Assembly (NCBI RefSeq): GCF_010686725.1
Contig: NZ_JAAGWZ010000002.1
Span: forward strand, 1-64,000
Length of the DNA stretch: 64,000 bases
Source: Galbitalea soli
GTDB taxonomy: Bacteria > Actinomycetota > Actinomycetes > Actinomycetales > Microbacteriaceae
Reading direction: 5' to 3'
Shown here: piece after piece, positions 45,107 through 54,340 of the stretch
Layout: the number at the start of each line of letters is the position of its first letter
How positions within the stretch are numbered: position 1 is the first letter of the stretch
Notes under the pieces: generated by a model
What the model was told of the DNA's origin: nothing
The model's database searches: none
Seen by the model: only the letters and a program-made list of their open reading frames with translations
Program-made: the position numbers and the translations under genes

Positions 45107-45435
45107 GCGCCGCCCGGCCGATCGTCGTCCACGGCCCGACCGTCGACGAGCAGACCCGCTGCGTGCACTACGCCACGGCGCTCGATGTGGTGGCGATCCG
45201 GTTCTTCTGCTGCGACCGGTACTACCCGTGCCACCTCTGCCACGCCGAGAGCGAGACGCATGCCGCCCGGGTGTGGCCGCTCGCGCGGCGGGCCGAGCCG
45301 GCCATCCTGTGCGGGGTGTGTCGCAGCGAACTGTCGATCGAGCGCTACCTCGAGGTCGATGGATGCCCGGCGTGCGCTGCCCCCTTCAACCCCGGGTGCC
45401 GCCTCCACAGCCACCTCTACTTCGAGGTGCCCTGA
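45103..45435 (+). CDS. CHY zinc finger protein
   Basis: Predicted 110-residue cytoplasmic protein. CVHYATALDVVAIRFFCC begins a CHY-type zinc finger with further metal ligands in YPCHLCHAE, LCGVCRSE, CPACAAPFNPGC and LHSHLYF. This family includes Hot13-like proteins of uncertain function in bacteria. It is the last gene of the biotin operon, joined to bioN by a GTGA overlap, a placement that hints at a link to biotin or metal handling without defining it. Confidence 0.82.
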   Translation: MSAARPIVVHGPTVDEQTRCVHYATALDVVAIRFFCCDRYYPCHLCHAESETHAARVWPLARRAEPAILCGVCRSELSIERYLEVDGCPACAAPFNPGCRLHSHLYFEVP

Positions 45436-45500
45436 CGCCTCGCGTCGGGCCGCGTCAGCCGTCGCGGTGCGTCACCGCGCGCCAGCACGACCGCGGGCCG

Positions 45501-46028
45501 TCAAGCCTCGCGGTCGGACCGGGCCCGCACGAGCCGCTCGGGCAGGAGCACGATGAGCGCGATCACGAGGATCGCGGCGAGCGCCGCCGCGAGGATCGCC
45601 GTCACCGGGCCGAAGACCACCAGGAACACGAAGGCGATCACGCCCACCGTGAGCAGGGCCACGATCCACACGGTGACGACGAGCAGTCGGTGGCCGTCGC
45701 GCACGAGGGCCGGCTTCCGCTGGTGGTGGAACTCGGCGCGGTGGAAGCTCACCACGGTCAGACCGAGCAGGGTGCTCACGGCGGCGAGCGCGACGAGGAT
45801 TCCGTAGAAGGCGAGCTCGGCGCCGCCCAAGCTCGAGAACCGCTGTTGGAACGGGAGCGTCAGCAGGAAGCCGCTGATGATCTGCGTGCCGGTCTGCGTC
45901 ACCCGCAGCTCCTGCACGATGTCGGCCCAGTTGCGATCCGAGCGCTGGGCCGGCGTCTCGTGGCGGCCGTCCGTCGAGATCGCGAGCATCGGGTCTGCGG
46001 CGGGATCGTGCTGCGCGTCGTCGGCCAT
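45501..46028 (-). CDS. DUF6328 family membrane protein
   Basis: Predicted 175-residue protein with a charged N-terminal third and about four hydrophobic segments. LRVTQTGTQIISGFLLTLPFQQRF and VVSFHRAEFHHQR are marks of DUF6328, common in actinobacteria, function unknown. The ATG at 46028 is preferred over the upstream frame, which reaches 46205 without a plausible start. No operon partner. Confidence 0.75.
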   Translation of the reverse strand: MADDAQHDPAADPMLAISTDGRHETPAQRSDRNWADIVQELRVTQTGTQIISGFLLTLPFQQRFSSLGGAELAFYGILVALAAVSTLLGLTVVSFHRAEFHHQRKPALVRDGHRLLVVTVWIVALLTVGVIAFVFLVVFGPVTAILAAALAAILVIALIVLLPERLVRARSDREA

Positions 46029-46277
46029 ATCCCGACAATAACGGCGCACGGGCATCCGGTGAAGAGGCGCACGACCGGGCACCTGAGATTGCCCGGCCGT
46101 GCGCAGGCGACCGCCGCCGGGTGTGAGCCGCGCCTCTAGGCAGACGCGGTTCTCGGCGATCGCCTCGGAGAGAACTCTGCGGGTTCCCTGCGGAACCTGA
46201 CTCACACGATACGCCGTGTCCGCATTATTGGGGACACCGTTTTGTACCCCAGTTAGAGGGTCCGATCGGCGCCGAGC

Positions 46278-46384
46278 TCAGGGCCCCAGCAGAGCGAGCG
46301 GGATGACCGCGATCCCGTCCGCGCGACGGTAGGCGGTCTCGCCCGTCGTGACGGGGACTCGCTCAAGAGGGCCCGGTGGCGGAC
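46278..46384 (-). pseudogene. Remnant of a gene C terminus
   Basis: A minus-strand frame ending in TGA at 46278 reads ERVPVTTGETAYRRADGI and then AVIPLALLGP, which looks like the true end of a protein. Upstream it meets stops immediately at the edge of the 23-bp repeats. It is probably the last 35 codons of a gene cut off by the repeat region. I cannot name the family with confidence. Confidence 0.4.
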
Positions 46385-46448
46385 TTAGTCGTCCACTATT
46401 ACGTCCGTTAGTCGTCCATTATTACGTCCGTTAGTCGTCCGTTTTTAC
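46385..46448. repeat. Tandem 23-bp repeats, 2.7 copies
   Basis: TTAGTCGTCCACTATTACGTCCG (one base variant between copies) at 46385-46407 and 46408-46430, then a partial copy to 46448. The sequence is A/T-richer than its surroundings. The rest of 46029-46471 holds a short GTGTCC/GGACAC inverted repeat near 46217-46238 and the gene remnant; I see no intact gene. Confidence 0.8.
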
Positions 46449-46471
46449 AAGCGCTCCGCGCTGCTCGCCGC

Positions 46472-47665
46472 CTAAGCACGGCCCTCCGCCGCGACGCCGG
46501 GGGCGCCCGGCTCCCGCGCTCCCGCCCGCCAGGTCGCGACCGTGAGGGGAACGCCCGGCCGATAGGCGAGGTGAACCAGCGACGGCGCATCCAGCAGCTG
46601 GAAGTCGGCACGACCACCGACCCGGATGCTGCCCACGGCATCCGGCCCCGTCTCGCGCCCCACGGCGCGGGCCGCACCGCGCGTGGCCGCGAGCACCGCC
46701 TCGTCGACGCTGAGCCCCTGCTGCAGCACGGCGGTCGCCACGCAGAACGCCATCGATGTCGTGTACGAGCTGCCGGGGTTGCAGTTGGTCGCGAGCGCGA
46801 TCGTCGCGCCGGCGTCGAGCAGCGCGCGGGCGGGGGCGAGCGGCATGCGCGTGGAGAGGTCGCAGGCGGGCAGGAGCGTGGCGACCGTCGAACCGCCGGC
46901 GAGGGCGTCGATATCGGTGTCGCTCAGGAAGTTGCAGTGGTCGGCGCTCGCCGCCCCCAATTCCACCGCGAGCGCGACGCCGCCGCCCGGCCCGAGTTGC
47001 GCCGCGTGCACGCGGAGTCCCAGCCCGGCGGCGCGGCCCGCGAGCAGCACCTCGCGCGACTCCTCCACGTCGAAGGCTCCGCGCTCGCAGAAGACGTCGA
47101 TCCACTGCACGTGCGGCCGCACGGCCGCGAGCATGGGGCCGGTGACGAGATCGAGGTAGTCGCGCCGATCGATCCCGGCGGGCACCACGTGCGCGCCGAG
47201 GAAGGTCACCGTGTCGGCGATCCCCGCTGCGATGCGGGCGGATCGCTCCTCGGTCGCCAGGTCGAGACCGTAGCCGGTCTTCGTCTCGAGGAAGGTGGTG
47301 CCCTGGCGCGCCGCCTCCGCTCGCAGTCGTGCGGCACCGCGCTCCAGCTCCAGCTCGCTCGCGGCGCGCGTCGCGGCGACCGTCACGCCGATTCCGCCGG
47401 CCTCGTAGGCGCGCCCGGCCATGCGCGCCTCGAACTCGGCGGCGCGATCGCCCGCGAACACGAGGTGGCTGTGCGTGTCCACCCAGCCCGGCAGCACCGC
47501 GCGATCGCCGAGGTCGACGCGGGCGTCCGCGTCCGGGGCGGATCCGCGCGCACCCAGCCAGGCGACGCGGCCATCCTCGACGACGAGAGCGGCGTCGTGC
47601 AGGCGGCCGAGCTCGTCGTCGAGCGTGCTGAGCTCGGCGATTCCGGTGTACACGGTGGCGGTCAT
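46472..47665 (-). CDS. hutI: Imidazolonepropionase
   Basis: Predicted 397-residue zinc amidohydrolase opening imidazolone-5-propionate to N-formimino-glutamate, third step of histidine breakdown. DTHSHLVFAGDR gives the HxH metal site; substrate motifs YGLDLATE, CERGAFDVEES, ADHCNFL and NCNPGSSYTTSM are all as in HutI. Its ATG overlaps the hutF stop by 4 bases; it is the last gene of the hut operon. Confidence 0.92.
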   Translation of the reverse strand: MTATVYTGIAELSTLDDELGRLHDAALVVEDGRVAWLGARGSAPDADARVDLGDRAVLPGWVDTHSHLVFAGDRAAEFEARMAGRAYEAGGIGVTVAATRAASELELERGAARLRAEAARQGTTFLETKTGYGLDLATEERSARIAAGIADTVTFLGAHVVPAGIDRRDYLDLVTGPMLAAVRPHVQWIDVFCERGAFDVEESREVLLAGRAAGLGLRVHAAQLGPGGGVALAVELGAASADHCNFLSDTDIDALAGGSTVATLLPACDLSTRMPLAPARALLDAGATIALATNCNPGSSYTTSMAFCVATAVLQQGLSVDEAVLAATRGAARAVGRETGPDAVGSIRVGGRADFQLLDAPSLVHLAYRPGVPLTVATWRAGAREPGAPGVAAEGRA

Positions 47666-48993
47666 CCGAGATCCTCCAGGGCGGTGGCGAGCAGTCGGGC
47701 GGGGTCGCGACCGTCGGCGAGGATGCCCGCCCCCGCCACGACGCGGCCGCCCACGATCACCCGGCGCACGTCGGCGCTCGTCGCCGCGAGTACGAGCTGC
47801 GCCGGGTCGGCCCCCACGGTGCGGACGCTCGCGGCATCGAGCTCGACGAGGTCGCACGGCGAGCCGACGGCGATCGTGCCGCCGGGTATCCCGAGGGCGC
47901 GGTAGCCGGCCGAGGTGCCCGCGGTGAGCAGTTCGGCCGGGGTGAACCGGCCGCGGGCGAGGGCGCGCAGCCGCTCCTGCAGCTCGAGCGCGCGCAGTTC
48001 GAGCAGCGGATCGACGGTCGCGTTCTGATCCGAGCCGATCGCGAGGGGGCAGCCGGCGTCGGCGAGCGCTCGTGCCGGCCCGATTCCGTCGCCGAGATCG
48101 GCCTCGGTCGTGGGGCACATCACGACGGTGACCCCCGCGTCACCGAGGAGGGCGAGATCGTCGTCGTCCAGGTGCGTGGCGTGCACGACGCTGAGTCGCG
48201 GAGTGAGCAGCCCGCGCTCGTGCAGCAACCGGGTGGGGGAGACCCCGTAGGCGCGACGGGTGTCGTCGTTCTCGCGCGGCTGCTCGGAGAGGTGCACGTG
48301 CAGCGGCACCTCGGGCGGCAGGCCGGCGGCGATCATCCCCAGCGCCTCGGGCGGCACCGCCCGCACCGAGTGCACGGCGGCGCCGAGCCGCGGCAGGAAC
48401 TCGCGCAGCGCGTACCAGCGCTCGAGGTAGGCCTTGGCACCGCCGTCGCCGAAGCGACGCTGCGCGGGGGCGAGCGGCAGCCCGATCCCGCCGGCGAGGT
48501 AGGCCGTGTCAAGCAGGGTGAGGCGGATGCCCACCTCCCGTGCGGCGGCGTCGACCGCGAGCTCCATCTCGTGCGGGTACGCGCTGCCGTCGGGCCGGTG
48601 GTGCAGGTAGTGGAACTCCCCGACCGCCGTGTAGCCGGCGGCGAGCATCTCGGCGAAGACGGCCACCGCGAGGGCGTGATACCGCTCGGGATCGAGGGCG
48701 GCGGCGACCCCGTACATGCGGTCGCGCCAGCTCCAGAAGTCGCCGCCGGCGTCGTGCGTGCGCCCGCGGAGCGCGCGGTGGAAGAGGTGCGAGTGCCCGT
48801 TCGCGAATCCGGGCACGACGTGGCCGAGCAGGGTGTCGCCCGAGGCGGGCAGGGTGTTCTCGCTGACCGAGCGGATGATGCCCGCGGCATCCACGTCGAG
48901 ACGGACGCCGCGCGCGAGCCGTGCGCCGCCGCCCGCCCGGTCGGGCCCGCCCGGGTCGTCGGCCAGCGCGGCCCGCTCGCACCAGAGGGTCAC
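47662..48993 (-). CDS. hutF: Formimidoylglutamate deiminase
   Basis: Predicted 443-residue metal amidohydrolase removing ammonia from N-formimino-glutamate to give N-formyl-glutamate. GFANGHSHLFHRALRGRTH contains the HxH site; VHLSEQPREND, VVHATHLDDDD, CPTTEADLGDG and GSDQNATVDPL are HutF marks. GTG start overlaps the M20 gene stop by 4 bases. Its presence means the five-enzyme histidine route with a deformylase is used, not HutG-type direct hydrolysis of formimino-glutamate. Confidence 0.9.
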   Translation of the reverse strand: MTLWCERAALADDPGGPDRAGGGARLARGVRLDVDAAGIIRSVSENTLPASGDTLLGHVVPGFANGHSHLFHRALRGRTHDAGGDFWSWRDRMYGVAAALDPERYHALAVAVFAEMLAAGYTAVGEFHYLHHRPDGSAYPHEMELAVDAAAREVGIRLTLLDTAYLAGGIGLPLAPAQRRFGDGGAKAYLERWYALREFLPRLGAAVHSVRAVPPEALGMIAAGLPPEVPLHVHLSEQPRENDDTRRAYGVSPTRLLHERGLLTPRLSVVHATHLDDDDLALLGDAGVTVVMCPTTEADLGDGIGPARALADAGCPLAIGSDQNATVDPLLELRALELQERLRALARGRFTPAELLTAGTSAGYRALGIPGGTIAVGSPCDLVELDAASVRTVGADPAQLVLAATSADVRRVIVGGRVVAGAGILADGRDPARLLATALEDLG

Positions 48994-50173
48994 AGCACGC
49001 TCACCAGCAGAGACTCGAGGGCATCGGTGCCCGCCACGCAGTCGGCCAGCTCCGCGAACTCGCCGGGCGCGTGCGAGACCCCGCTCGGGTTGCGCACGAA
49101 GAGCATCGCGCTGGGAACGTGCGCGGCGAGGACGCCCGCGTCGTGACCGGCACCGGTCGACAGCACCGGCACCCCGCCCAACCCCGCGGCGAAGCGGTCG
49201 CGCAGGCTCGCGTCGAACTCGACCGACGATGACCAGGACTCCTCGACGAAGGCGCTCGCGGAGGCCCGCGCGGCGATGGTGGCAACCAGCTCGTGCGCCT
49301 CCGCGTCGGTCTCGGCACGGGCATCCAGCCACAGCTGCACCCGGGAGGGGATCACGTTGGTTCCGCCGGGAACGGCCTCGAGCCGGCCCACGGTCGCGCG
49401 GGTTCCGGGGCGCGCGAGCGCCGCCTCGCGAACGGCGAGGATCGCGGCCGCCGCGGCCACCATCGGGTCGCGCCGACCGATCATGGGCGTCGCACCGGCG
49501 TGATTGCCCTCGCCCTCGAAGCTCAGCCGCCAGCGACCGTGCGCCAGGATGCCCGACGCCACGCCCACCGCCGACCCCAGGTCCACCAGCCCGCGCCCCT
49601 GCTCGACGTGCAGCTCGATGAACAGCCCGATCCGGCCCAGCGCGGCCGGGTCGGGACCGAACAGCTCGGGGTCCTCGCCGGCGTAACGCGCGGCATCGGC
49701 GAGTGTGACGCCGTCGCGATCGCGGAGCGCTCCCGCCACTGCGGGGTCGAGGCTGCCCACCATGAGGCGTGAGCCCAGGCAGGCCACCCCGAAGCGCGAG
49801 CCCTCCTCCTCGGCGAAGACGATGACCGCGAAGGGTCGGTGCGGCGTGAACCCCCGCGCCTTCAGCCGCGCGACCGCGTCGAGTGCGCTCACCACGCCGA
49901 GCGGGCCGTCGTAGGCGCCCCCGCCGGGGACCGAGTCCAGGTGGCTGCCGGTGACCACCGCATCCGCACCGGGCTCGCCCCACCACGCCCAGAGATTGCC
50001 GTTGCGGTCGCGGTCGATGCCGAGCCCCAGCCGCGTGGCGCGCTCCACGAACCACTCGCGCAGCCCCAGCTCGGCGGTCGACCACAGGTGACGCGAGTAG
50101 CCGCCGCGCACCGGATCCGCGCCGAGGTCGCGGATCTCGTCGAGACCCGCGAGCACGCCGTGCGCGGTCTCGC

Positions 50174-50177
<4 letters not shown>
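48990..50177 (-). CDS. M20 family amidohydrolase (allantoate/N-carbamoyl amino acid type)
   Basis: Predicted 395-residue dinuclear-metal peptidase-fold enzyme. [31 protein letters not shown] and GNHAGATPM are the metal and substrate motifs of allantoate amidohydrolase/N-carbamoyl-L-amino acid hydrolase. It lies between hutU and hutF with 4-base overlaps on both sides, where a deformylase is required and no classical HutG is present. The most economical reading is that it hydrolyses N-formyl-glutamate to glutamate and formate; this is inference. Confidence 0.85.
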
Positions 50178-51832
<1,655 letters not shown>

Positions 51833-51866
51833 GGGTGCTCCTGTCGGTGGTGTCGGCGTTGCGGGG

Positions 51867-53405
51867 TCAGCGGAGGGGGAGGCCGGTCGAGCGGGCGAGC
51901 GCGCCGCTGCGCACCGCGAGCGTCGCGGCCTCGATCTCGGGGGAGAGGTAGCGGTCGGGGCCGGGGCCGCCGACCGTGCGGCGGAGCTCGGCGATCACGG
52001 CGCGGAGCGCGGGACTCGGAACCAGCGGCGCCCGCAGGTCGATCGCGCGCGCCGCGGTCATCGCCTCGATCGCGAGCACCCGGCCGAGGCCGTCGAGCGC
52101 GGTCCGCAGCTTGCGGGCGGCGTGCCAGCCCATCGAGACGTGGTCCTCCTGCATCGCGGAGGAGGGGATGGAGTCGACCGAGGCGGGGGAGGCGAGGCGC
52201 TTCAACTCCGACACGATCCCCGCGGCCGTGTACTGGGCGATCATCAACCCGCTGTCGACCCCGGCGTCGTGCGCGAGGAAGGCGGGGAGCCCGTGGTTGC
52301 GGTGGGGGTCGAGCATCCGGTCGACGCGGCGCTCCGCCATGCTCGCGACATCGGCGACCACGATCGCGAGGAAGTCGAGCACGTAGGCGACGGGCGCGCC
52401 GTGGAAGTTGCCGTTCGACTCGACGCGGCCGTCCGGCGTGACGACGGGGTTGTCGACGGCGGAGGCGAGCTCGCGCCCGGCGACCAGCCGCGCGTGAGCG
52501 AGGGTGTCGCGCGCTGCGCCGTGCACCTGGGGGGCGCAGCGCAGCGAGTAGGCGTCCTGCACGCGGGTGTCCTCGGGGCCGCGGTGGCTGGCGACGATGG
52601 GGGAGTCGGCGAGCAGGGCGCGGAGGTTGGCCGCCGAGTCGCCCTGGCCGGGGTGGGGACGCAACGCCGCGAGGTCGGCCGCGAACACGGCGTCCGTGCC
52701 CATGAGCGCCTCGATCGAGAGGGCGGCCGACACGTCGGCGGTCGACAGGAGCAGCGCAAGGTCGTCGATGGCGAGGGCGAGGTGGCCGAGCATCCCGTCG
52801 GTGCCGTTGATGAGGGCGAGCCCCTCCTTCTCGGCGAGGATGACCGGCGCGAGCCCCGCCTCCGCGAGAGCCTGCGCCGCCGGCAGCAGGGCGCCGCTGC
52901 GGTCGCGCACCTCTCCCTCGCCCATGAGCGCGAGCGCGCAGTGCGCGAGCGGCGCGAGGTCGCCCGAGCAGCCGAGCGAGCCGTATTCCCGCACGACCGG
53001 GGTGAGGCCCGCGTTGAGCAGGCCGGCGTAAGCCTTCGCGGTCGCCGGGGCGATCCCGGTGCGTCCGGTGAGCAGCGTCGAGAGCCGCAGCAGCATGAGC
53101 GCGCGGATGACCTCCCGCTCCACCTCGCCCCCCGAGCCCGCCGCGTGCGACCGCACGAGACTCTGCTGCAACTGCGTGCGGCGGTCGGCGGCGATGTAAG
53201 TGGTCGCCAGCGCGCCGAAGCCGGTCGAGATGCCGTAGTGCGGAACCGTGTCGGCGGCGAGCGCGTCGATGGTCGCGCGGGTGCGGGCGACCTCCTCGAG
53301 CGCGCGGGGGTCGAGTTCGATGCGCGCGTCGTGACGGGCGACGGCGGCGACATCGGCGACGCTGACCGGGCCGAGTCCGACGGTGACGACGAGGGTGCTC
53401 TCCAT
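51867..53405 (-). CDS. hutH: Histidine ammonia-lyase
   Basis: Predicted 512-residue lyase turning histidine into urocanate and ammonia. The cofactor-forming triad is Cys146-Ser147-Gly148 in [14 protein letters not shown] rather than the usual Ala-Ser-Gly; I recall this variant in other actinobacteria. [11 protein letters not shown] holds the catalytic Tyr, and QEDHVSMG the C-terminal substrate site. The frame opens at 53675 but the upstream part covers the promoter and the divergent IclR gene, so ATG 53405 is used. It leads hutH-hutU-M20-hutF-hutI. Confidence 0.93.
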   Translation of the reverse strand: MESTLVVTVGLGPVSVADVAAVARHDARIELDPRALEEVARTRATIDALAADTVPHYGISTGFGALATTYIAADRRTQLQQSLVRSHAAGSGGEVEREVIRALMLLRLSTLLTGRTGIAPATAKAYAGLLNAGLTPVVREYGSLGCSGDLAPLAHCALALMGEGEVRDRSGALLPAAQALAEAGLAPVILAEKEGLALINGTDGMLGHLALAIDDLALLLSTADVSAALSIEALMGTDAVFAADLAALRPHPGQGDSAANLRALLADSPIVASHRGPEDTRVQDAYSLRCAPQVHGAARDTLAHARLVAGRELASAVDNPVVTPDGRVESNGNFHGAPVAYVLDFLAIVVADVASMAERRVDRMLDPHRNHGLPAFLAHDAGVDSGLMIAQYTAAGIVSELKRLASPASVDSIPSSAMQEDHVSMGWHAARKLRTALDGLGRVLAIEAMTAARAIDLRAPLVPSPALRAVIAELRRTVGGPGPDRYLSPEIEAATLAVRSGALARSTGLPLR

Positions 53406-53458
53406 GTGTCCATGAGACTCCCGTCCGGCCGCGCGCGCGAGAGGCCCGGGGCGACTAC

Positions 53459-53476
53459 TGTCTCCAATGGGAGACA
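53459..53476. promoter_or_regulatory. Hut operator palindrome
   Basis: TGTCTCC-AATG-GGAGACA is a perfect 7+7 inverted repeat between hutH and the divergent iclR gene. A TACTGT box (53456-53461) overlaps its left arm. The IclR protein encoded next to it probably binds here and controls both directions. Confidence 0.65.
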
Positions 53477-53541
53477 CCGGCGACGCGCGGCGGCGCAGCA
53501 CCGCGCGACCGGCGACGCCCGCGACCGCCCGGGAGGCGAGG

Positions 53542-54321
53542 ATGACCGAGCCACAGGCCCGACGCGACGTGCCGTCGGCCCGCGCGACCCTGCGCATCCT
53601 GATGCACCTCGCCGCGCAGCGCGGCCCGGTGCCCGCGCAGTCGATAGCGACCGCCGTCGGCCTCCCGCGCTCCACCGCCTACCGCCTCCTCGCGGTGCTG
53701 CAGGAGGAGGGATTCGTGCTGCACTACCCGGAGCTCGGCCGCTACGGCATCGGCGTCTCGGCCTTCGAGCTGAGCTCGGGCTTCAGCAGGCAGGAGCCGC
53801 TCGCGCGACTGGGCCGGCCGATCCTCGCCGCGCTCGTCGACCGCATCGGCGAGACCGCCCACCTCGCCGTACTGCACGGTCGCGACGTGCTCTACCTCGT
53901 GGAGGAACGGGCACCGCGGCGCCCGGCCCTGGTCACGGATGTCGGGGTGCGGCTGCCGAGCCACCTCACCGCGAGCGGGCGCGCACTCCTCGCCACCCTG
54001 CCGCGCTCCCAGCTGCGGGCGCTGTTCCCCGACCGCACCGCCTTCGCGCAGCGCACCGACGCGGGCGTCACGCGGTACAGCGAGCTCACCCGACTGCTCG
54101 ACCGGGTGCGCGCCGACGGCTATGCGGCCGAGGACGGCGACGTCACCGCGGGCAAGGCCTCGGTCGCGGTCGCGGTGCGCGACCACGCCGGCTGGCCCGC
54201 CGCCGGAATCGCGGTGACCTTCGCGCGGGAGACGATCCCGCCGGAGCGCTGGCCCGACCTCGCGGCCGAGGTGCACCTGCACGCGGCCGAGCTCTCGCGG
54301 CGGATCCGCGGGCGGCTGTAG
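53542..54321 (+). CDS. IclR family regulator of histidine utilisation
   Basis: Predicted 259-residue regulator with a winged helix (SARATLRILMHLAAQRGPV, RSTAYRLLAVLQEEGFV) and the IclR effector domain (DVLYLVEERAPRRPAL, PSHLTASGRALLA). The frame opens with an ATG at 53467, inside the palindrome, but the ATG at 53542 has GGGAGG 5 bases upstream and gives the usual short N terminus. The upstream ATG could serve a leaderless message. Divergent position beside hutH makes it the candidate hut regulator. Confidence 0.82.
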   Translation: MTEPQARRDVPSARATLRILMHLAAQRGPVPAQSIATAVGLPRSTAYRLLAVLQEEGFVLHYPELGRYGIGVSAFELSSGFSRQEPLARLGRPILAALVDRIGETAHLAVLHGRDVLYLVEERAPRRPALVTDVGVRLPSHLTASGRALLATLPRSQLRALFPDRTAFAQRTDAGVTRYSELTRLLDRVRADGYAAEDGDVTAGKASVAVAVRDHAGWPAAGIAVTFARETIPPERWPDLAAEVHLHAAELSRRIRGRL

Positions 54322-54340
54322 GCGCGGCCCGTCGACCGGG

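Noticed and set aside
46385-46448. CRISPR array
   Set aside because: The repeats are directly adjacent with no spacers, and no cas genes are nearby.
53467-53541. Upstream ATG as main start of the hut IclR gene
   Set aside because: It lies inside the operator and adds a disordered Arg/Ala/Thr stretch, whereas ATG 53542 has a strong ribosome site; kept only as a possible leaderless alternative.
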